21,883 nt of DNA from Stephanodiscus triporus (Eukaryota > Bacillariophyta > Thalassiosirophyceae > Thalassiosirales > Thalassiosiraceae), in contig JALLAZ010000141.1 of assembly GCA_036939755.1 (NCBI GenBank), positions 1-21,883 on the forward strand, given 5' to 3'. Positions 9,727-16,754 of the stretch are shown here, piece by piece; position 1 is the stretch's first letter; each line of letters opens with the position of its first letter. The notes beneath the pieces are model-generated. The model had not been told where the DNA came from. It made no database searches and saw only the letters and a program-made list of their open reading frames with translations. The translations under genes were made by a program, and so were the position numbers.

Positions 9727-10263
9727 CTATTTAATAACATTACATGAACAATGGGGAAAAGCCTCGCTGACTAAAAACCCCATTAGACCCTCGTACGGCT
9801 CCGTCGTCGGCTTGAGGTCGTGCAGGGATTTCTCATCGTCAACGACGACGTCTGATGCCGTTGCCACCGAAGTCGATGTCGAAGACGACGTTGATGAGAA
9901 TCCCTCCCCCGTCCCCCAATTATCCAGCGACATCATTGTCCTGTAATCCTCCACGATGGTACGAGATCGAGACAACGATGGCGATGCAAAGAAATCCTCC
10001 AAGGCAGATGACAACAACGACATTGCCTTCGTCGTCACAGGCCCGTCCATTTCATTGGTACCTTCTCGCCCTACCTCCTCCATTTCTCCCTCCCAACTTT
10101 CCCCCACTGGCGCCGCCGTTGCCTCCCTCCCTCCTCCTCCTCCTCCTCCTCCTCCTCCTCCTCCCCTTGAAGACGACGACGACGACGACGACCACGGCGA
10201 CAACAAGGACAACGATGATTCAAACGAATACAGCGGATACGACGTTTCGGACATCATCGGCAC
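9727..10263 (-). CDS. Low-complexity ORF, hypothetical
   Basis: 178 codons with a GTG at 10263; the first ATGs follow at residues 3-4. The N-terminal third is Ser- and Gly-homopolymer encoded by TCC/GAC triplet repeats; the rest is mixed sequence (EDFFASPSLSRSRTIVEDYR, LHDLKPTTEPYEGLMGFLVS) that looks more protein-like than the plus-strand alternative. A TAG lies just upstream in frame, so it would need a splice or be a chance ORF. The plus strand has overlapping open frames (Pro-, Asp-rich). No family recognised. Confidence 0.25.
   Translation of the reverse strand: MPMMSETSYPLYSFESSLSLLSPWSSSSSSSSRGGGGGGGGGGGGREATAAPVGESWEGEMEEVGREGTNEMDGPVTTKAMSLLSSALEDFFASPSLSRSRTIVEDYRTMMSLDNWGTGEGFSSTSSSTSTSVATASDVVVDDEKSLHDLKPTTEPYEGLMGFLVSEAFPHCSCNVIK
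10129..10192. repeat. Triplet microsatellites (CTC)n and (GAC)n
   Basis: An uninterrupted CTC/TCC tract spans about 10129-10164, and a GAC tract about 10172-10192. They create homopolymer runs (Ser, Gly, Pro, Asp) in several frames on both strands and explain most of the ORFs here. Confidence 0.9.
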
Positions 10264-10331
10264 GACCTACCCCCCCTAACCTGATGCAACGTCGGCGGAC
10301 GCTCAAGGAGCATGTTTGCGATGTCCTCGAC

Positions 10332-10640
10332 GAGCGATTCGTTGACCTCAACAACGTCGCACTCGTCGTCGTTCAGGCACGACAACGATGACAGTCGCAC
10401 TTGTCATCCTTCAGGCATGACTACAATGACAGCTCGTCGTTGACGGATTCGTCAATGTATCCTCCTCCCCCATCAATCTCATCAATTTCGTCGATTTCAA
10501 CGGTTTCCGGACGCACCCCCGACAGCATAATATTCACAATGTTCCCCATGAGCGATTCGTCCACCTCGAACACGTCGCACTTGTTGTCGTTCAGGCACAA
10601 TAACAATGACAGCTCATCGTCCAAGTCGTTGACGGATCCT
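10332..10640. repeat. Imperfect ~60-90 bp direct repeats
   Basis: Three related units: 10332-10394, 10395-10453 (partial) and 10550-10640. Units 1 and 3 start GAGCGATTCGT and share CGTCGCACT and GTCGTTCAGGCAC; all three share TTCAGGCA and CAATGACAG-like ends. On the minus strand units 1 and 3 read as CLNDDECDVVEVNESL and CLNDNKCDVFEVDESL. Differences between the units are not concentrated in third codon positions, so coding is not proven. Confidence 0.65.
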
Positions 10641-10735
10641 TTTACCATGGCGTCATTGTCATCGTCCTCCTCGTCATCGCCCCATCGACGAACGCGCAAT
10701 CGATCGCCCAGGAAGCGCGCCACGCCCGCCATCAT
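10421..10735 (-). CDS. Acidic repeat ORF, hypothetical or broken
   Basis: 104 residues starting MMAGVARFLGDRLRVRRWG, followed by an Asp/Glu-rich stretch and one copy of the direct-repeat peptide. It ends at a TAG at 10421 inside the second, partial repeat unit; the first unit lies downstream in another open stretch. This may be the start of a repeat protein broken by the TAG, or chance. The overlapping plus-strand frame is Ser-rich, as expected of an antisense reading. No family recognised. Confidence 0.25.
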   Translation of the reverse strand: MMAGVARFLGDRLRVRRWGDDEEDDDNDAMVKGSVNDLDDELSLLLCLNDNKCDVFEVDESLMGNIVNIMLSGVRPETVEIDEIDEIDGGGGYIDESVNDELSL

Positions 10736-10784
10736 CCCCGCGTCGCGGTCTTGTCTTCCCTGATATGAAGATTTTAGTACCGCG

Positions 10785-10931
10785 AGGTATGGTAAGGTAT
10801 GGTAATCAACTAAAGTGGTAATTTTACCGCTTTAGCACGCTTTACCGTAACTCTGGTCCAGATTGGACGTACCGGGTAAAATTCCAGTAATTACCTGGTA
10901 ATTACCAGGTAAAAAACAACTAAGCACGCTT
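10785..10931. repeat. Palindromic insertion with 9-bp flanking direct repeats
   Basis: AGCACGCTT occurs at 10834-10842 and 10923-10931, flanking 80 bp. That segment contains a perfect 22-bp palindrome at 10891-10912 (half-site TTACCTGGTAA). Just left are a hairpin AAAGTGGTAA/TTACCGCTTT (10812-10833) and a tandem AGGTATGGTA x2 (10785-10804), built from the same GGTAA/TTACC words. The 80 bp could be a small nonautonomous element with a target-site duplication; the short repeat could also be chance. Confidence 0.45.
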
Positions 10932-11510
10932 CGCGAGCGTTTTTGAGCTTTGGTACAAAAACAAAAGAGGCGTCTGGTCCATGTTCCAGATGTAACACGG
11001 ATCGAGATGAGTGCCAATGAGAAGCGGACGAGTTTCATCCATGAACTCCGTCGCCTTGTCGACGACCTCCTGCAGAGCACGTTTAGCCTCATTCATCCGC
11101 TGGCGGTAAACATATTTATGCTTGCACATAAAACGCTGTACTGCCTTGTAATGGGTGTTGAACGTCTTGGGGCCATATGTTGACCGGAGCAAGGCCGATG
11201 CCTTAAACGCGACAAGGGTGCAACGAAGGCTGATCCCCTGCTCTCGGTGAGCAAAACTCCACTGGAGCAGCTCCTCCTCAATAGAGTGGAGCTGCCCATT
11301 GGGCCCGTCTACGATGGCAAACTTACGCAATGTTTTGTTTCCATGGAGCCTCGTGATATCCTTCTTCCATCGGGACAGAAGACTCTTGTCAATACCGAGC
11401 TCCTCCGCCGCTGCGCTGAGGGAGAGGTTTCTATCCAGCTGGAGCTGGCCATACTCCTCAAGGAGCATGATCTTTTTGATCACGGCATACCCCCTGCGGA
11501 CCTTGCCCAT
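10920..11510 (-). pseudogene. Pogo/Tigger-like transposase, N-terminal half
   Basis: Starts at MGKVRRGYAVIKKIMLLEEY (11510); the open frame extends to 11612. An N-terminal helix-turn-helix (LSLSAAAEELGIDKSLLSRW) is followed by a CENP-B-type second DNA-binding domain (SIEEELLQWSFAHREQGI, FNTHYKAVQRFMCKHKYVYR). The start of a DDE domain follows, with the first catalytic Asp in YIWNMDQTPLLF. The protein stops after SSKTLAKRA, about 197 residues, roughly half of a normal Tc1/mariner-superfamily pogo transposase, so the second Asp and the third acidic residue are missing. Such enzymes cut and paste DNA at terminal inverted repeats; I found no terminal repeats. The end coincides with the palindromic segment. 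Confidence 0.75.
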
Positions 11511-11991
11511 CACGCCCCCCTTCGGATGGACAAGGAGCAAATGAGGCATCACAAGAGGAGAAGGACGGATGCAGGATGTGGCCATCCCAAAAATACATCT
11601 ACTCCCCAGCACGCCAAATAAAAATACACAGGAACAAGTATGGTGTGAGTCGTAGAGAGGCAGAAAAAATATTTTTTAATTCCTACGTAGTCTTAGTAAT
11701 CTGACCCCGAAAACTAATTAAGAGAGTTTTAGACCTTCGCACTTGGGTGTTTAGGTGTTGCTTATGCCCCGGCTTATATGGTAGATACCATAGATACTCT
11801 TGTACGCAGAAGAGAGAAGAGACTGTCCTGTAACTACCTATCGGTAGGTACGTACAGGCACTCCCCAGGCACCCATAGGAAAAATCGCCTCCCTTTTTGA
11901 GAGGGCTAAAAAAACACTAGTTAAATTGAAGCAGTAGGGAACACTACAGGCCCCTGTGAGTTTTTTTATTCACTGTATATCTATCGACCCC
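11511..11991. other. No gene seen; two strong hairpins
   Basis: AT-rich DNA with short A and T runs. A hairpin TATGGTA/TACCATA occupies 11777-11792. A longer one spans 11827-11858: outer stem CCTGTA/TACAGG, inner stem TACCTA/TAGGTA, loop TCGG, with a 2x2 internal mismatch. No open frame of note and no tRNA or rRNA features. Confidence 0.5.
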
Positions 11992-12261
11992 CTATTCATC
12001 CCCACCCTCACCCCTCTCCTCTTGGAATGTTGGTACACAAGCCCAGACCCCGTCATTCAGAATAGCCATTGAATCGTTCATTCTTCCAAGTAAAAGGGCA
12101 ACATCCTTGCCGCCCAAGTCATGTTTCGTTGTCCCTCCCTCCTTCCTTACCTCTTTCACGTCGATTTCTATTATCCATAAGCACAATAACAACAAGCAGA
12201 TAGCATGAATGGCCGACATGGATTTATCGCCCATCGCGCCCCTCTCTGCTGCTTTCATCAT
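11992..12261 (-). CDS. Small ORF with one possible membrane segment
   Basis: 89 residues from ATG 12261 (a second ATG follows at 12258). Residues about 16-35 (SAIHAICLLLLCLWIIEI) could be a membrane helix; the C-terminus is Glu/Gly-rich. No family recognised and no splice support, so a chance ORF is quite possible. Confidence 0.2.
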   Translation of the reverse strand: MMKAAERGAMGDKSMSAIHAICLLLLCLWIIEIDVKEVRKEGGTTKHDLGGKDVALLLGRMNDSMAILNDGVWACVPTFQEERGEGGDE

Positions 12262-12279
12262 GTTAATATAATTAATTTT

Positions 12280-12750
12280 CTACGTTGTGATATAGCTAGA
12301 CAAAAATAACAAATAAGAGAAATGAGATCATGATTCCATCTAGTGTTCATTTTACCAGTCGGCTGCTGTTGTAAACAGTACTTCGTGTGTGTCCGTCCCC
12401 CAATTTTCCGCCGCTGTGCCATGCATGAAGTGTGTCGGCTGATGTTCCGGAGCCATCTGATAAAATTCCTGTAGTGGACAAGGAAGGCACATTCCATACG
12501 CATCTAGGATCCCGTTGTCGAAACCTGAACAATAAATAAATAAACTACATAATGAATTACCACTAATTCTACTCTGTACAATTAGGATAGACGAAAGTCT
12601 TTTTGATTGCTGTGTCTTACCACAGAAAGGTCGCGACGGGGCGACCGGGTCGGGCCCTGTGGATGCCAAATGGCACCTCTGGGGCCCTACCCCTTTGGTA
12701 TCATTGCAGAATGACCCGGGTTGTTCCAAAAAGCCAGTAAGAAGCTAAGA
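12280..12750 (-). CDS. Possible spliced cysteine-rich ORF, unknown
   Basis: Possible exons: about 12750-12621, 12524-12356 and 12295-12280, separated by GT-AG introns of 96 nt (GTAAG...TTCAG) and 60 nt (GTAAAA...TCTAG). The peptide includes EQPGSFCND, GPQRCHLASTGPDPVAP, PFC, joined to GFDNGILDAYGMCLPCPL, and ends CYITT-stop. An acceptor-like TTCTTAG lies at about 12751, implying an upstream exon I could not place. The first intron is a multiple of three and open, so unspliced reading is also possible. Six cysteines suggest a secreted or structured domain, but I do not recognise a family. Confidence 0.3.
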
Positions 12751-13006
12751 ATGTAGCCTCAGAAATTTGGACGGTGACCGATTGTGGACTCGTCAATCGG
12801 GTTTGCAGAGGTGTCTATTTGACTTCAATCGACCTATGATGGATGCAGGGTGAGGTCGTTTTCTGATAAAGCGATCAAGAGATGACTGAGAGCTGTCAGT
12901 GGCGTGCATCGCCGTAGACTGTGTTGGTGTCCGATGCTCCTGTCCTTGCGGATCTGCTGCTCAACTGCTGTGATACCAAGTTTTATTCTGCTTGCAATCA
13001 TCGTGT

Positions 13007-14503
13007 TCAGCCGACGACATGCCCGTTTGGCTCGTGCGCCGCGAGCCCCAACTCCTTCGCCATAATGGCCGCTTCCTTGGCCAGTGCCAGTGTCCAATAG
13101 GTTTGAGTTTCGAGGTGGGATTTTGTGAGCTTGGAGAAATTGATTTCGAGAAGAAATCAGTTATCCTTGGGGACCTCCTCTGGAACGACCTCTGAGAATA
13201 CGTTGATGAGTGGAGCTATCTCATCGGCCTTTTTGTTGCAAAGGAATTCATGCATTTTGTCGTGGAGAGAGATGTTCCGGAAAATCCACTGAGCATGTGT
13301 GATCTGAAGCAACTTGGATATGAACTGTTTGGTCCAATCCTCTCCATTGAGGTAGCTACTTGACATGGCAAGGTGGAAGGATTGGATGGCGTAGAAGTGC
13401 ATTGAGATGTGGCCCTCCGTGAACTCCCTCCATTCTCCGATGAGATCTTGACTGGCTGCTAGCATCTTGAACTGAGGGGACATGAACCCCATCGCCGAGA
13501 GTGGCTTGTCACCTGTATATTTCGGATTCCAATAAAGAATCTCAGGATCAGTTCAATTATCACGCGACATCCATGACGTCAAATCATCGACATTTTTGCC
13601 CAGCAATTTCATTCGGCTAGCGTCCGGACAAAGCATCAGGTGAGCGGCGGTTTCTTGTGGGCCAAAATTCGGGCATCTCTTGTCTGGGAAAGGGTTGCCC
13701 GAGTATTGTCTCACTTGAACCCTTGCGCCACAGAAGCCGGAGCACTGTTTTGACCGCCATATCCTATACATATCAGGCTTGGTATGTAGGGCAAGGTCCA
13801 AGTGTTCCCAGTCCACTTCGTCGAAGCCGTTGTTCAACCATTTATCTCTGGGACGAGAAGCCAAATACTTTCGTGCCACCTCCTTACTTGCGTGGAAATG
13901 TAGGTGAGGGGAGATATCACCTGTAATTTTGTTGCCCCATATGACAAGAGCCACCTCTTCTTTTGAGAGCAGCTGGGTGGGGCGGTCATGATAGCCATGG
14001 TTTATCGCTGTGGTGACCGAGCGTTTTTCCAGTGTGTTGCATACGCAATTGAGCTGCTGGTTTAACTTGAGCTGCTCCCATTTGAGCATACGGTCCATAT
14101 GTCCATAGACGTGAATGTAGCAAAATGTGCCATTGAGTAATGGTTTAACCGCCCTGAAACTGCAGTGAATGTCAGCGCATTTTGCACTCGGTCTGATGCG
14201 GCGCGTGCGGTGAGAAGATACGTCCAGCGCACGTTTGTTGTCACATCATAACATGGCTGTCCACCCGACAACTTTGTAGAAAACTGCTATAGCCTGTGCA
14301 AATAGATGCAAAGCACAGAGGCCCAGGAGCTTGGCCCTGTACAAGCTTGCCGATGGAGATTGTTCCCAGAAGGTGCCCATCAGATGAAAGCCCGTGTTGG
14401 TGCAAAAGATCATCCACCCCACCCCGCATAAGTCATTGGCCTTTTTTCGATCATATGAACTGTCTGTTGTCCAAATCAAGGAACTGTTACGTAGGCCATC
14501 CAC
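13007..14503 (-). pseudogene. LINE C: RNase H, zinc finger and C-terminal domain
   Basis: A single frame from about 14527 to a TGA at 13007-13009, interrupted only by TGA at 14246, 13553 and 13157. RNase H block: WTTDSSYDR (first Asp), then SLYRAKLLGLCALH, where the usual catalytic Glu of YRAELL is Lys. Next are IHVYGHMDRM and LNQQLNCVCNTLEKRS, where the usual Asp of the LNxxCD motif is Asn. The finger reads CPNFGPQETAAHLMLC. The tail (SKLLQITHAQWIFRNISLHD, ETQTYWTLALAKEAA) aligns with the tail of element D. Losing two RNase H acidic residues by G-to-A changes says the copy is inactive. Confidence 0.82.
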
Positions 14504-14544
14504 AATCCACAGTACATCTGCCGGGGTATCCTTATCAGGTTCGA

Positions 14545-15066
14545 TTACTTACACATCCATGTCCCCCCCCAATTATGGAGAAATTCCCAGAATCCCATGC
14601 ACGCATCGGCCTCTGTCATGAGGGTTGGTCCGGTGGATAATTTGATTACCTGGTGCACGGAGGACACAATAGCTGAAGTAGGTGAACCGTGAGCCAGTGC
14701 GGTTGCAGTGGAGATGGATTCCTCATGAGACATATAGTAGGTCCGCATCGGTCGAGTGAAGCAGTGGCCAGCTGCTGGCTTATAATGGAACAAGGTCGTG
14801 CCCTCAACCCGTTGGAGATCACCGGAAGCTGATCTGTAGTACCACTTCCAGATCTGATGTGTGGGGTTGATCCATTTGCCAAGTGGAACCTTGAGTTTGT
14901 CTCCGCTGGTTGTAAAGGAATGCCAGAAATTGAACCATTGGTTCCAATCTTCCCTCATTGGGACTTTGCGGGGGAACTTGAAGGAGGATGACCTGTCTAA
15001 ATTGAGGGAGCACATCTCAGGTTTCCTTGCTTCGACCTTACTTTTTGATCTTATCCCACAGTTCAT
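14545..15066 (-). pseudogene. LINE C: connector between RT and RNase H
   Basis: Open frame ending at TAA 14545. Contains the Trp-rich block REDWNQWFNFWHSFTTSG, PLGKWINPTHQIWKWYYR, and HYKPAAGHCFTRPMRTYYM, which in this element type lies between RT thumb and RNase H. A one- or two-base shift near the C8 run (14563-14570) would join it to the RNase H frame. The ATG at 15066 is internal to the element, not a true start. Confidence 0.7.
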
Positions 15067-15150
15067 GAGTGAACTGTGATGAACTGTGGGATAGGATCAA
15101 CAACTGAGTCAGTTGCATGGGCAGAAGCTAAGACATAAGCTCCCTCAATT
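15000..15150. repeat. Nested foldback inside LINE C
   Basis: Outer arms AATTGAGGGAGC (15000-15011) and GCTCCCTCAATT (15139-15150) are perfect. Inner arms at 15047-15065 and 15080-15098 match over 18 of 19 bases (left ends CACAGTTCA, right starts TGAACTGTG), with a 14-nt loop that carries another GAACTGTG. Confidence 0.75.
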
Positions 15151-15362
15151 CAGATGAGAGGCAAATGAGAGACTTTGGCATTGAAGTTCTGGTGTAGTGA
15201 GGGTGATGATAATGATCTTGGGCTCAGTAGACCCAGGCTACTGGCACTGGCACTGGCACTGGCACTGGCACTGACACCAAGCTGGGTTATGAGGAGTGCA
15301 TATTGAGAGAGGAAGTCAATATTGATGAGGTCGGCAATGAATTTGGATATGATGTGATCCAT
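15150..15362 (-). pseudogene. LINE C: segment with Ser-Ala repeat
   Basis: Peptide FIADLINIDFLSQYALLITQ, then alternating Ser-Ala, then SLGLLSPRSLSSPSLHQNF. It matches the part of this polymerase type where a short Gly-rich loop normally precedes GLGLLxPR, so the Ser-Ala run is an expansion of the coding sequence by the (CTGGCA)n microsatellite. Confidence 0.6.
15241..15270. repeat. Microsatellite (CTGGCA)5
   Basis: Five perfect 6-bp units, followed by CTGACA. On the minus strand it encodes alternating Ala and Ser inside the LINE C polymerase. Confidence 0.95.
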
Positions 15363-15861
15363 GGCCCAGGGTGAAGGTGAGCAGGCGCCATCTCAGTCTG
15401 TCCAGTTATGGGTTGGTGAGTTGTGGAAGTCACGGTGATAGAGGACATTGCAGCCAAGGAGGTGTGGGCATTTATGTGGGCTGGTGCTGGTGGGCTGGTG
15501 CTGGCTTGGGTCATTGAGGAAATGTACTGTAGACTACTAGAGTATTCTTCTTGGATGGCCAAGAACTGTGCCTCTGTGCATTGAAGTATTCCCTTGCAAA
15601 TGTAGAAGAGGCCAACAAATGAACCAAGGAGAAGGAAGTGGAAGTGGAAGTGGGTAGTAAGTTTGATGAAGAGTGGTGGGCCAGAAGAGTTGGAAGTGCT
15701 GGGTTTCATAGAATACATGGCAATGGTGTGGTTAATTGTGTCACTGAGGGTAGGTCAAGGATAGAGAGGTTGGCAATGTGTGAGGTGAGGAGCCAGATGT
15801 GGATGTGAGAATGCTCATTTTCATGGAGTTGACAAAGCAGCCAAGTGGTTCACCAAGGCGG
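15363..15861 (-). pseudogene. LINE C: degraded RT-thumb-to-connector stretch
   Basis: Fragments of the polymerase appear in shifting frames: DRLGEPLGCFVN and ILTSTSGSSPH near 15860-15790, then TSPHKCPHLLGCNVLYH near 15440. Several frame changes and stops. A 143-codon open frame from 15718 to 15287 runs through here, but it appears to be a chance frame rather than the polymerase frame. Confidence 0.5.
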
Positions 15862-16250
15862 TCAATTTTTTGCAAAGGAATTTATAGATGGGGACATAAG
15901 CAGATATGCATTGGTATGACCAAGTAATTTAGTGATTGTACGTGCACCATCATTGCCAGGGTCTCTGCTTGCCTGTCTTTGTCTTTGGTTCTTGTCACAT
16001 TTTCTGAGGAGGGCATGAAGTGGTTGTAGTAGTTGGGCAACAACAAAGGAGACAAATATTGGAGATAGTGGGCAGCCTTGGCTGACTCCTGCTTCCATGA
16101 CGAGTGTGCGCCAAGTCTTGTCACACCACAAATCAGCATGAGGATTTCTGGGAAGGACTTAGGAATGTACACATGAGTCCATATACAATAGAACCTTTAA
16201 GTGTAAATATGATTCCCTCTGCATGCTGCAAATTTGAAAGCTACCGCTCC
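15862..16250 (-). pseudogene. LINE C: reverse transcriptase palm, catalytic motif broken
   Basis: The RT block is clear: CDKTWRTLVMEAGVSQGCPL followed by SPIFVSFVVAQLLQPLHALL. About 30 residues further on, where YVDD is expected, the DNA reads TAC TTG GTC AT then ACC AAT GCA TAT: a degraded YVDD-TNAY with one base missing. A second frame change lies in the A6 run near 15868. Upstream, IPKSFPEIL (about 16165) joins this frame only after a shift near 16140. Beyond 16200 the fingers domain is not confidently recognisable. Confidence 0.72.
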
Positions 16251-16754
16251 AGTCAATTATTGCTCTTTAATCTGCTCTACTATTTGAAGGAAGGCATTCT
16301 CCTAAAGGTTTCAATACTTGATGCACAATCGCAACTAAAAATAATCCCAGTGACAATTTCATGTCAGCTATCACTTTGGAAGCATAGTTGGAATTGAGAT
16401 GATGGAACTTTTCGATCAATGCATTGCTAATCAAAATCCTCCCTAAACAAACCCCAGCCACTCCACCTAGCAAAGAAGGGCAAGAAGCGTTCCGCAGAGA
16501 CCCGTGCCAAAATGTGAGCATGGTAAAGGAGGGTAAGAAGCTCTCTATCAATACCCGTGCCTAAAATGAGCGAGGCGATGACGGAGCACAGTAAATATAT
16601 TAGATGATATAGCCCACAACCCAATGAAAATCATCAGCCGGGAAACTCTTGACAGCTCAGGCTGACGTCCTTTCTCCTCCGTTATTCGATATCCCAATAT
16701 ATTGACCCACCTCCTTAGCTGCGCCACAGCTCTACTTAGTGTCATTTTCTTCCT
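16251..16754. other. No confident gene between LINE C and SPX-MFS stop
   Basis: Two minus-strand open frames are present: 16551-16267 (94 aa; could hold decayed 5' LINE C sequence) and 16745-16548 (65 aa, starting ten bases after the SPX-MFS stop, with a hydrophobic stretch LMIFIGLWAISSNIF). Neither matches a family I know. Part of this must be the 3' UTR of the SPX-MFS gene. Confidence 0.5.

Larger units (their letters stand above)
13007..16250 (-). mobile_element. LINE-like non-LTR retrotransposon C (decayed)
   Basis: Reading right to left: RT palm, RT thumb (EPLGCFVN, ILTSTSG), a connecting segment (PHLLGCNVLYH, YALLITQLG, SLGLLSPR), a second connector (WNQWFNFWHSFT, PLGKWINPTHQIWKWYY), RNase H, a Cys/His finger and a C-terminal domain. 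The same C-terminal order is seen in element D (20729-21883). Frame changes occur near 16140, 15870 and 14545, and TGA codons at 14246, 13553 and 13157. The left end is the pol stop at 13007; the right (5') end is lost in decayed DNA at about 16250. Confidence 0.85.

Noticed and set aside
9855..10763. Plus-strand ORFs with Pro, Asp and Ser runs
   Set aside because: They are made mostly of triplet repeats and antisense readings; no domain, no splice support. Mentioned only as alternatives to the minus-strand ORFs.
1337..14248. TGA read as tryptophan (variant genetic code)
   Set aside because: Some in-frame TGAs sit where related proteins have Trp, but the intact 917-residue SPX-MFS gene uses TGG for every Trp and has no in-frame TGA, and the retroelements themselves use TGG freely. 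CGA/TGG decay explains it better.
14530..14550. GGTTCGATTA resembling a tRNA B box
   Set aside because: No acceptor stem, anticodon arm or A box at the right distance; it lies in the LINE C coding region.
13007..16250. LTRs around the RT element C
   Set aside because: No TG...CA terminal repeats, PPT or PBS; domain order and the C-terminal finger fit a non-LTR element.
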